Shown: positions 48,198 through 56,199 of the stretch, piece by piece | How positions within the stretch are numbered: the first letter of the stretch is position 1 | Layout of the letters: the number at the start of each line of letters is the position of its first letter | DNA from: Caldilineaceae bacterium SB0661_bin_32 | GTDB lineage: Bacteria > Chloroflexota > Anaerolineae > Caldilineales > Caldilineaceae | DNA: 64,000 nt | Assembly (NCBI GenBank): GCA_009841235.1 | Contig: VXMH01000036.1 | Location: 27,814-91,813, forward strand | Direction: 5' to 3' | Notes under the pieces: model-generated | What the model saw: the letters and a program-made list of their open reading frames with translations, nothing else | Databases searched by the model: none | What the model was told of the DNA's origin: nothing | Made by a program: the position numbers and the translations under genes

Positions 48198-49181
48198 TCA
48201 GTCGATGCGCCGGCGGCGGGGCAGCTCTTCGTCCCAGTCGGTCTCATCTTCGTCGTCGTCCTGGCCGTCCATCCGCCCCAGCTGGCGCTGTACTTTTCGC
48301 AGGTCGGTCTCGTGTTTCAGGAGTACGCTGAGCGTCGTTTCGAGCGTCTTCCGGTCGAGGCTTTCGGAATTGAGAGTGACCAGGGCCTGCGCCCAGTCCA
48401 GCGTTTCGGAGATGCTGGGATGCTTCCGGAGGTCGATCTGGCGCAGGCTTTGCACCAGCTCCACGGCCTGGCGGGCCATCTGCGGCGCGAGGTCCGGCAC
48501 TTTGAGGCGCACGACGTCCAGCTCCTGCTCGAGGGAGGGGTAGTCGATGAAAAGATAGAGACAGCGCCGTTTGAGCGCCTCGCTCAGTTCGCGGGTGTTG
48601 TTGCTGGTGAGGAAGACGATCGGCACGTGGTTGGCCGCGAGCGTGCCGAGCTCGGGTACGCTGACCTGAAAGTCGCTCAACACCTCGAGGAGGAAGGCTT
48701 CGAATTCGGCATCGGCGCGGTCGATTTCGTCGATGAGAAGCACAACCGGCTCGTCGCTGAGAATCGCGCGCAGCAGGGGCCGTTGCAGGAGGAAGCGCAT
48801 TGAGAAGAAGACGTCTTCCTCGTCGGTGAGACGGTCGGCGGCTTCGGCGAGCGAGCTGGCGCCGGCCAGGGTCTGCTGCAGCTGATCGCGCAGCAGCTGC
48901 GTGTAGAGCAGCTGCTTGGCGTACTCCCATTCATAGAGGGCCTTGGTCTCGTCCAGGCCCTCGTAGCACTGCAGGCGGATGAGCGTGCGGCCGAGCGAGC
49001 CGGCGACGGCTTTGGCGAGCTCGGTCTTGCCGACGCCGGCCGGTCCTTCGGTCAGCAGCGGTTTGCCCAGCTGCTGCGACAGGTAGACGGTCGTGGCGAT
49101 TTCGTCATTGGCGATGTACTGCTGCCCGCCGAGTGCGTCTGTCGTTTGTTCGATCGACTGAAATGCGCTCGTTATATTCAT
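48198..49181 (-). CDS. MoxR-family AAA+ ATPase, CoxD-like
   Basis: 327 residues from the ATG at 49181. Walker A EGPAGVGKTELAKAVAGSLGRTLIRLQCYEGLDETKALYEWEY, Walker B VVLLIDEIDRADAEFEAFLLEVLSDFQV, sensor 1 FLTSNNTRELSEALKRRCLYLFIDYP. The C-terminal lid and a polar tail follow. Functions with the VWA protein encoded downstream. The minus-strand promoter at 49270-49298 is well placed for both. Confidence 0.92.
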   Translation of the reverse strand: MNITSAFQSIEQTTDALGGQQYIANDEIATTVYLSQQLGKPLLTEGPAGVGKTELAKAVAGSLGRTLIRLQCYEGLDETKALYEWEYAKQLLYTQLLRDQLQQTLAGASSLAEAADRLTDEEDVFFSMRFLLQRPLLRAILSDEPVVLLIDEIDRADAEFEAFLLEVLSDFQVSVPELGTLAANHVPIVFLTSNNTRELSEALKRRCLYLFIDYPSLEQELDVVRLKVPDLAPQMARQAVELVQSLRQIDLRKHPSISETLDWAQALVTLNSESLDRKTLETTLSVLLKHETDLRKVQRQLGRMDGQDDDEDETDWDEELPRRRRID

Positions 49182-49269
49182 CTGAGGGGGAGGCTCCTTT
49201 GGCCGGAGGCATGTGCGGCGCCTGAACGCTGGCGCCTGAACACTGACACTGTGCCGCTGCGGTACTTGT

Positions 49270-49298
49270 AGTGTATCTGACAGGCAGGCCGTTGGCAA
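49270..49298 (-). promoter_or_regulatory. Probable promoter of the moxR-VWA operon
   Basis: On the minus strand TTGCCA (49298-49293), 17 bases, TACACT (49275-49270), ~90 bases before the moxR ATG. Confidence 0.55.
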
Positions 49299-49844
49299 GG
49301 CATCGGAAAGGATTTGGGGGAAGATTGGACTCTGCGTGGAATGCAAGAAGCACCCGGATGGTTACTACTGGTACTGGAACCCTTATTTGTAAACGTCTGT
49401 CTGAACTAAGAAAAGGGGGATTCAGGGAAGGGGCTGCGGGGAAATGCTTAGTGCAATGGACAACAGGGTTCAAGGGATTCGCTTGCGCCTGCTTGTCTGA
49501 ATAGTGATTCCTACGACAGGCTGTGATTCAAGTTAAGCCAGTTACGGTACTGGCATGAGGAGCGAACTCGTGACAGGGCTGAGTCGGACTCAACACTGTC
49601 TGGACTAGACTGTGATCGAAACTAACCAAGTTCGTTGGATACTGAAGGCGCGGGAGAAACTGCTTGATTCTGCCGGCCAAAGTCCGATCTTATCACGTTC
49701 TGAATGGATTCTCGCAGTTGGCACCAATGATTCGACCATGTGCATAGAGAGTTGCTCCCGAGTGCACCCTGGCTCGTGGTCCAGTTTTTGGGGCCAAGCT
49801 CAATCCTCAGTAGGTGATTGCCGATCCTATCATCGCACCCAACC
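49299..49844. other. Gene-free stretch at the left edge of the lower-GC defence island
   Basis: No convincing coding region, RNA or repeat was found. Short open frames on both strands lack family resemblance and ribosome binding sites. Base composition falls here from that of the GC-rich moxR gene to that of the island. No integrase, tRNA or obvious attachment site is seen. Confidence 0.5.
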
Positions 49845-51362
49845 TCAAGCGAGAGTCTGAATTTCAAGCGGGAGTCTAAGCATTCGATCCTTCAATATCT
49901 TTATGGTATCAGGGTCCAAGCTGGCCAATTTGCGGCGCGCCTGCCACTCGGCGATCCCATCGTAGGTGCAGTGCCTCAAATAATTCAGAACTCCTTCAAT
50001 TCCGGTTAGTTGTCCCCAATGCGGATGCTGAGTATTGACGATTATCAGTACCCGCGTCTCCTTTGTGGCTTCTACAACGACGTACGGATCGTTAGGAGAC
50101 GAGTCGTTCAAGAGAAAGCCAAGTATTTCAAACTGAACGGCCTGCAACTTTGCGCGGAAAGCTGGCTCACTGCTGTTAACTGTTTGTATCAGTGGCTGTA
50201 ATGCACTACTCACAGCTTGTGGAGGAGGAACTTCCTCAAGTGAAATCAAATCCCCAAATTCGGGCGAACTCAACTCTTCTTGCAATTCGTCTATTGCAGC
50301 CTGAACTTCCAATTCCGTCGGTCCGCCTTCAGCCTCATCTTTTTTGCGATACCGCCGAGCTACGTCCACATAGTCGGCGCACTTTTGCTCAAGCTGCTTT
50401 TCAACTTCCTCTTGTTCATCTCCATACCACAGGATATCGTCTTTGGTGTGGCTGACCTCAAAGTCATCCAAGTATATCTCACCTACTAACCTTTGATTGA
50501 TGAGATCGTTCCGGCCTTGAAATCCATAAATCCTTTCTGGTCTCCAACTTTCTGGCCATCCTCGTACGACTCTATCCGCGTTCAGGATGGAAAAGCCTGC
50601 TTTGGATCTAGTACCTCGACTCAAGACACCCACCCATCCCTTAACTTTCTTGTCATACACAGTAAACTGAAAATCCTTTTTGTAAGTCGTTCCGTCCTGC
50701 GCCTCAAGAAACGGAAAATCGTTGTCGCTCCACTCCAGCGCATTTCCTTGCCACTGAATTACTACCGAATTCTTACGCAAGTCCTGGCGGTAAATTGAGC
50801 GAAGAAAATCCTTGATTTTTCCTATGGTGCGACCGCGGAAGACTTGATTATGCTCCTTGATTTCGATCACTGTGTAATGGTCAGTCTTTCTCTTTCCTTC
50901 TTCACTGAAATGTTTCAGATCGTTGTCGCCGCTTGCAATTTTGTTCACATCTACGGTTATATTGTGTTCTACTACTTCGCCTAGTTTTTTTGTGCGGACA
51001 GTCCACTTATTGCCTATCCAGCAGGAAGCAGTCTTCATTCCCATGCCGTATTTGGAACGGCCCGACGTGTTCTCTGGGGCAAAACCTACCCTGAGAGCAT
51101 TGACCAGCTCATCGTAGGACATTCCCATCGCGTTGTCGGATACGCGAAGCAACCCGCCGTCAGAAGGATCATAGACAATTCCGATGGTTAGCTCTTCCTG
51201 GGAAGCAGACAAAGCCCCATCCAGTTCTACTCGATTATCGAAGTAAGACTGTGTTGAATTGTCAACCAGCTCCGCAATGGCGTGCCAAGCGGTGTATGAC
51301 AAACGTCTGTAGGACTGAATTACCTCCAAACCAAGCTGCAACTGAATTGGTGACATTGCCAT
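49845..51362 (-). CDS. MORC/MutL-like GHKL ATPase of a restriction-modification-type system
   Basis: 505 residues; AGGAG lies 11 bases before the ATG. N-terminal GHKL fold: motif N AIAELVDNSTQSYFDN (Glu31, Asn35), G1 SDNAMGMS (residues 75-82) and the lid GRSKYGMGMKTAS (101-113). An S5-like middle domain follows (GWVGVLSRGTRSKAGFSILNADRVVRG, then FEVSHTKDDILW), the arrangement of MORC and MutL ATPases. The C-terminal ~200 residues hold charged helices and a domain without known resemblance. ATP-driven dimer closure around DNA is the family's known behaviour. Last gene of a four-gene operon, 11 bases after the nuclease gene. Confidence 0.85.
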   Translation of the reverse strand: MAMSPIQLQLGLEVIQSYRRLSYTAWHAIAELVDNSTQSYFDNRVELDGALSASQEELTIGIVYDPSDGGLLRVSDNAMGMSYDELVNALRVGFAPENTSGRSKYGMGMKTASCWIGNKWTVRTKKLGEVVEHNITVDVNKIASGDNDLKHFSEEGKRKTDHYTVIEIKEHNQVFRGRTIGKIKDFLRSIYRQDLRKNSVVIQWQGNALEWSDNDFPFLEAQDGTTYKKDFQFTVYDKKVKGWVGVLSRGTRSKAGFSILNADRVVRGWPESWRPERIYGFQGRNDLINQRLVGEIYLDDFEVSHTKDDILWYGDEQEEVEKQLEQKCADYVDVARRYRKKDEAEGGPTELEVQAAIDELQEELSSPEFGDLISLEEVPPPQAVSSALQPLIQTVNSSEPAFRAKLQAVQFEILGFLLNDSSPNDPYVVVEATKETRVLIIVNTQHPHWGQLTGIEGVLNYLRHCTYDGIAEWQARRKLASLDPDTIKILKDRMLRLPLEIQTLA

Positions 51363-51373
51363 GGCAGATGCTC

Positions 51374-52165
51374 CTACCTAGAATCTTGGACTCTTTTAAA
51401 TGCGAACTGACCGTTAACTTCCTTCAGAATAAGGTACTCTTGATTTGCAGTTAAAGGATTCCTCTCCGAAGGATTAAGCCAGACTCTATCTTGTATGTCC
51501 AGCCGTTCCCAGTTTGTCAGACCACCATCCAACAAGATCGAAAGCCTTTCGCCACTGCCAATCCCTAAGCCGGCTGGGGAATCAATTTGCAGGAGTCGGG
51601 GTATCGCACTATCGAGTCGGCAGTAAGTGACCAAACTGGCATCGCTTGTTGAAGGATAGTCTCCATTGATCCTCAAAATATGCCGATTTCTTTCAGAACG
51701 AAAAACTTCGACGACTGCAACTAAACCTTCAAGCCTGCGAATGGGTTCTATCCAGCAAGGTACACTACGATTTACTACCACTAACACTCGTGGCTGCGCG
51801 CCCTTGATCATGTCTGAAAGGGCCGCATGGTCAAGAGCATCCCCGTTTTCGACCAAGTAGTCGCAATGTTCCGGACCATACTTACCACGTGAGAACACCT
51901 CCACTTGGGGAATGACATGATGGTCGAGTGAATGGTGAGCCATTTCCACTTCGACAACCCACCAATAGCGATAGTTGCAATCGACAAGCGCAAGGTCTGG
52001 AATCTTACGCCCTTCTTCCGATTCAACAGGTGTCTTGAAGCGTACTGCGTGAAAATCAGGGAATAGCGAGGTAGCTCTACCTATTACTAATTCCTCAAAA
52101 TCAGATTCGCGCTGGCCTTCGGATGAGACTGGCTCATACCATTCGTGATCAAAAAGTAGCCTCAC
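51374..52165 (-). CDS. Predicted PD-(D/E)XK-type endonuclease of the same system
   Basis: 263 residues from a GTG that follows AGGATGAAGG and lies 3 bases after the helicase stop codon. Not a family I can name. The core EGRKIPDLALVDCNYRYWWVVEVEMAHHSLDHHVIPQVEVF fits a PD-(D/E)XK nuclease with Asp57, Glu72 and Glu74. The last position is normally lysine; BamHI likewise has ExE. A preceding helix with Glu24/Glu25 could supply the first acidic residue. The C-terminal half (~150-263) may bind the target or partner. Lower GC than flanking genes. Catalysis is inferred from the motif only. Confidence 0.6.
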   Translation of the reverse strand: MRLLFDHEWYEPVSSEGQRESDFEELVIGRATSLFPDFHAVRFKTPVESEEGRKIPDLALVDCNYRYWWVVEVEMAHHSLDHHVIPQVEVFSRGKYGPEHCDYLVENGDALDHAALSDMIKGAQPRVLVVVNRSVPCWIEPIRRLEGLVAVVEVFRSERNRHILRINGDYPSTSDASLVTYCRLDSAIPRLLQIDSPAGLGIGSGERLSILLDGGLTNWERLDIQDRVWLNPSERNPLTANQEYLILKEVNGQFAFKRVQDSR

Positions 52166-52168
52166 CCT

Positions 52169-53395
52169 TCATCCTGACTTTCTGAGCGCGGAGTGCATCC
52201 ATCTAATTTCCCCCGTATCGGTCAGTTTACCGGCTTCCTTGACTAAACGCTCCTCCTCAGGCTTACTTACGTAAATCGTGTAGATCCGGGCTCTCTGCTT
52301 TCCAGGAGCGGGTCGTAACACTCTGCCGAGCCTTTGAATCCGCTGACGCACACTTCCAGTCGAAGATGCCACAATTGCGATATCTGTCTCTGGAACATTT
52401 ATTCCCTCATCGAGTGCCCTGCAAGTAATCAAAGCACTAAAGAGTCCCTTTCGGTAGAGCCGGAGATTGTCACGCCGCAATTCTGCACCTATTCTTGAAT
52501 GATAGATTGTAGCGCTAAATCGTCTTGCCAGAAGAATCTCCAATATTTTCTCAGCTGAGTCAATGTTTTCGTGGAAAATAATCAATCGACTATTGCGATG
52601 TCTTTCGGCTAGTCGAATTGTTACTGGGATGCGCTGGATCGAAGTGGCAGCCAGGCGAGCCCGCCGTTGGAGTTTGCGTACCAAATAATCTCGACTAACA
52701 TCACCTGACTGCACTTTCCGAAAAGTTCGAGATATGTCGATAGTAGCATCGTCGTATTTCTTCTGTTCCTCAGCCGTCATTCCTGTCGAAACATTGATGA
52801 GGTCAAACGGCACTATTACGCCGTCCCGCAACGCTTGATCATATTCATATCTGCAAATTACTGGCCCCAGTGCCGGTACCAGTACGGAATCGAAGAGGTC
52901 ATCATGTTCACGTTCTGGTGTGGCGGAAATTCCCAAAGTCGCCTTGTAATTGCCCTTAAGTGCCTGTGCATTGGATCTGCTTGCAGCGCGATGACACTCG
53001 TCCACTATTAGCATCGTATCGTGCTGTTCAGATGCTTTCGACGCGAACTCTCGGGCTGTATTTATAACCATGAGGTTTACTTCATTGAAATTACTGGGAC
53101 GGCCTTCGCCTGAAAAAACACATATCGAGTCATCCAAAACCTTCAGGTCTTCGCGCAGACACACATACCACTGGTCCACCAAAGCCAACGTAGGTACAAC
53201 AATGACAAACCGCCCCGTAGGGTAACGTCTGCGAAAGACTTGCATGCACATGAGGGCAAAAGTAGTCTTGCCCCCACCGGTTACAACTGATGCAATACCC
53301 TGAAAAGCGTACTGCCAAGATTTCAAAGCGTTGGATTGCCAATCGCGAGGGGTCTTGGTGAGAACCCACGATCTGGGGTCCACACGAGCTGTCAC
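52169..53395 (-). CDS. SF2 DEAD/DEAH-type helicase of the same system
   Basis: 408 residues from a GTG overlapping the methyltransferase stop codon (GTGA). Q-motif-like PRDWQSNALKSW, Walker A VVTGGGKTTFALM (39-45), Walker B LIVDECHRAASR (DECH 132-135), motif III GISATPER, and motif VI SVRQRIQRLGRVLRPAPGKQ. The architecture is the compact XPB/RAD25-like core with no extra nuclease or target-recognition domain. Expected to translocate on or remodel DNA. Sequence ends in KLTDTGEIRWMHSALRKSG. Confidence 0.88.
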   Translation of the reverse strand: MTARVDPRSWVLTKTPRDWQSNALKSWQYAFQGIASVVTGGGKTTFALMCMQVFRRRYPTGRFVIVVPTLALVDQWYVCLREDLKVLDDSICVFSGEGRPSNFNEVNLMVINTAREFASKASEQHDTMLIVDECHRAASRSNAQALKGNYKATLGISATPEREHDDLFDSVLVPALGPVICRYEYDQALRDGVIVPFDLINVSTGMTAEEQKKYDDATIDISRTFRKVQSGDVSRDYLVRKLQRRARLAATSIQRIPVTIRLAERHRNSRLIIFHENIDSAEKILEILLARRFSATIYHSRIGAELRRDNLRLYRKGLFSALITCRALDEGINVPETDIAIVASSTGSVRQRIQRLGRVLRPAPGKQRARIYTIYVSKPEEERLVKEAGKLTDTGEIRWMHSALRKSG

Positions 53396-54315
53396 TCTTG
53401 CCTCATCGACTGTTGAGAAAAGCGGCTCTTCGAAGAATTTGCGTATTCGTGATTCACTTCAATACTAACCCATCTCCGATCTAGGGACTCTGCAACTGCG
53501 CCGGTCACATTGCTTCCTGCGAAAGGGTCAAGGACAATATCTCCCGGATCAGTAAGAAAGTTTATGAAAAAATCTGCGACTTCGTCCGGCATCCGCGCTG
53601 GATGCAACGATATGTCGTTATTCTTACAATATTGGATATATGGGTCATAAGCACGTGTATTGGCAGCAGTCAGGACATTCGGGGGAATTGAACCTCCATT
53701 GTCTTTCAGAAAAGACTTGGCGCCTATAGAATGCTCGGATGGCCTTGTGCCCGCGTTGTAAGTCTTTGTCTTCAAGAGTTTTCGCATCGCAGAACTATAT
53801 GGCTTCAACACGCTCCGGTTATTGGCTTTTGGTCGCGTTGTGGGTGACATCCACCAGATATGAGTAAAGGCGTCTTTGACTCTAATGCGCTCTACATTAA
53901 CCCACTGGGCAGGCGAAGGTAATCTTGCGGGATTCTGACAAACGAATTGTTGACATAGCTCTAATTCGCCACGCTCAAGAAATGCCAAGAGTGATCTCAG
54001 GCCAAGTGTTGACATAACAGGCTCTCCGGATTTCCAGGAGTTGCCCATTTCGATAGCTATGGAACCATCCGGTTTTAGAAACCTCTTGAATTGGGAGGCG
54101 AAGTCGGCAAGCCACTCTACGTAGTCCGTGCCTTCCAGATTGCCATAGGATTTCTTACGATTGAGAGGAAATGGCGGGGAAGTGAAAATGAGCTGCACCT
54201 CGCCCAGATAAGGCTCGAAGATAGAGGCGCGCAGCGCTAATTCGGCTCTACTCTCCACCATCATTCCAAGTTCAGTGGAGTAGGAAATCTTGGGCTCGTT
54301 ATCGGGATTGCCCAT
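53392..54315 (-). CDS. Site-specific DNA methyltransferase, beta-class (N4-cytosine or N6-adenine)
   Basis: 307 residues from the ATG at 54315, first gene of the operon. Catalytic motif IV is TSPPF (45-49) and comes before the SAM-binding motif I DPFAGSNVTG (263-272), the beta-class order. TSPPF favours N4-cytosine methylation, but N6-adenine is not excluded. The segment between (~110-240) would contain the target-recognition region. It should protect host DNA from the partner nuclease; the recognition sequence cannot be read from the gene. No Shine-Dalgarno sequence is evident. Confidence 0.87.
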   Translation of the reverse strand: MGNPDNEPKISYSTELGMMVESRAELALRASIFEPYLGEVQLIFTSPPFPLNRKKSYGNLEGTDYVEWLADFASQFKRFLKPDGSIAIEMGNSWKSGEPVMSTLGLRSLLAFLERGELELCQQFVCQNPARLPSPAQWVNVERIRVKDAFTHIWWMSPTTRPKANNRSVLKPYSSAMRKLLKTKTYNAGTRPSEHSIGAKSFLKDNGGSIPPNVLTAANTRAYDPYIQYCKNNDISLHPARMPDEVADFFINFLTDPGDIVLDPFAGSNVTGAVAESLDRRWVSIEVNHEYANSSKSRFSQQSMRQE

Positions 54316-54971
54316 CGGTCATACTGGCATTTGCATATCAGTTCGGTAGAAAAATATAGGTCCAGTTTCTAGGCGAGCCAAGGCTAGACCCTCTCAGTGG
54401 GCAACGCGCGCAGGAATGAAACTGAGCGCTTTACTAATAGACATTCGGCACAAAAAACCCAAAAGGGGCTCCGAGTTCTACGAGGTTGGCCTCAGCGGGC
54501 CACTTGACAAAACCGTTGTGTCTCGGTGAGCTCAGGGACACTTTCCCCACTCTTTCTGATACCGTAAAACTTTTCTGTTCACCGGCCGTATTTCTCAGTT
54601 TTGAGAGTTCTCAACTATCGAATCCCGGCGACATTTGAGCGGTGTTTCGATTCTCGGGAGCAGTAGTACCGTGGTTCGGATACAATAGAGGGTTCTAGAA
54701 GGATTGTCAAATCACGCATGAGGGAAAGATGTGGTGAGCCCTAGTCTTTGGACCTAGAGACAGTAATATTAGTGTGCATCCAGACGGATGCCTTAAAGGG
54801 TATCCCCGTCCAGGCGCCAAAATATGACAGTTGCGCGATTTTCGCTACTTCAGCTATATTTCTGTCGCGTGCGCCCGAAACAGTGGCCCCTTGCCAACTG
54901 ACCGGGCATGCAGAGACGAGAAGGACTTTTTGGAATATCCGGCCCCAACCGCTACACACAAGGAAACGCCA
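54316..54971. other. Intergenic region upstream of the defence operon and peptidase gene
   Basis: About 655 bases separating divergent genes. No gene was recognised. The sequence is AT-richer than the following coding region and must contain promoters for both sides; no hexamer pair stands out enough to name. No att site or tRNA is seen. Confidence 0.5.
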
Positions 54972-56123
54972 ATGCTCGACACACACCGCCTCATCTCCTT
55001 CACCAGCGACATCGTGCGCATCCGCAGCCTCAGCGGTGACGAGGCGCGGGTCTCCCGCCGCATCGAGGAGGAGATGACCGCGCTCGGCTTCGACAGAGTG
55101 TGGACCGACGGCGTGGGCAACGTCATCGGCGTGCTGGAGGGCGCGCAGCCCGGGCCGACCATCCTCTTCGACGCGCATACCGATACGGTCGGTGTCTCGC
55201 CCGGCGTGCCGTGGGCGCTGGACCCGTTCAGCGGGGAGGTGAAGGGCGGCGCGCTGCACGGCCGCGGCGCGGCGGACATGAAGGGCGCGCTGGCCGCCAT
55301 GGTGCACGGGATTGGCGGGCTGGACAGGGCGGCGCTCAAGGGCAGGGCCGTGGTGAGCGCGTCGGTAATGGAGGAGGTGCTGGAGGGCGTCGCGCTGGCG
55401 AAGGTGATCGCGCAGACCGGCGCCGACTTCGTCGTCATCGGGGAGGCCTCCGATCTGCAGATCGTGCGCGGAGGCCGCGGCCGCGCCGAAATTCACCTGA
55501 CGACGACGGGACGGCCTTCGCACTCGTCCGCGCCGCAGATGGGCCGCAACGCGGTGTTGGACATGATGCGCGTCATCGCGGCGGTGGAGGATCTGGCGCT
55601 GGATGAGCACCCCCAGATGGGACCCGCGATCTTCGCGCTGACCGACATCATCAGCGAGCCATACCCGGGCCATTCGGTCATCCCCAGCATCTGCCGGGCG
55701 ACCTATGACCGCCGGCTGCTGCCCGGGGAGGCGGCGGAGAGTGTGCTGGCCGACATCAGCCGGCGGCCGGAGCTGGCCGACGTCCAGCTGGACGCCCGCG
55801 TCGGCACGGGGGAGTACACGAGCTATACGGGGCATACCTTTGTGACGGAGAAGTTCTTTCCGGCTTGGCTGGCGGATGACGCCGACCCGTTTGTGACGGG
55901 CGCGCTGGCCGCGGTGCATGGGGCGGGGATCAGTGCGGGGCTGAACGCCTACCGTTTCTGCACGAATGCGGCCTACAGCGCCGGCGCGGCCGGCATCCCG
56001 ACCATCGGCTTCGGTCCGGCGACGGAGGCCGACGCGCACGTCATCAACGAGAAACTCAAGCTGGACGATCTGATCGCGGCGGCGCAAGGGTACCGGGCGA
56101 TCGGCGAGGCCGTATTGGGGTGA
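54972..56123 (+). CDS. M20-family metallopeptidase/deacylase, YgeY-like
   Basis: 383 residues from the ATG at 54972, after AAGGAAA; the frame is open 47 codons earlier but without family similarity. Metal and catalytic motifs: FDAHTDTVGV (HxD), GRGAADMKGALAA, the general base pair in VMEEVLEG, and GEASDLQI. The dimerisation domain RGRAEIHLTTTGRPSHSSAPQMGRNAV is worded like YgeY-type hydrolases rather than ArgE or DapE. It probably hydrolyses an N-acyl or carbamoyl amino acid or a dipeptide. GC-rich, in strong contrast with the island to its left. Confidence 0.86.
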   Translation: MLDTHRLISFTSDIVRIRSLSGDEARVSRRIEEEMTALGFDRVWTDGVGNVIGVLEGAQPGPTILFDAHTDTVGVSPGVPWALDPFSGEVKGGALHGRGAADMKGALAAMVHGIGGLDRAALKGRAVVSASVMEEVLEGVALAKVIAQTGADFVVIGEASDLQIVRGGRGRAEIHLTTTGRPSHSSAPQMGRNAVLDMMRVIAAVEDLALDEHPQMGPAIFALTDIISEPYPGHSVIPSICRATYDRRLLPGEAAESVLADISRRPELADVQLDARVGTGEYTSYTGHTFVTEKFFPAWLADDADPFVTGALAAVHGAGISAGLNAYRFCTNAAYSAGAAGIPTIGFGPATEADAHVINEKLKLDDLIAAAQGYRAIGEAVLG

Positions 56124-56199
56124 CGGGGCCCCGAATAGCGTCAACCCCTTCTTCGACGCCCGGGCAGGCGCCCGGAGGATACCCCCGACAGGTGAAGCA

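Noticed and set aside
49455..49500. T-arm-like GGGTTCAAGGGATTCGC as a possible tRNA or attachment site
   Set aside because: No acceptor, D or anticodon arms can be drawn around it, and no matching repeat was found on the right side of the island.
49612..49867. Small open frames on both strands left of the GHKL ATPase gene
   Set aside because: No start signals, no family resemblance, and they oppose each other over the same bases.
49845..54315. DISARM, BREX, Zorya or a classical type I/III restriction system
   Set aside because: No DrmB, PglZ, ZorAB, HsdS or Mod-Res pair; the helicase is a short stand-alone protein and the ATPase is GHKL-type, so these named systems do not fit.
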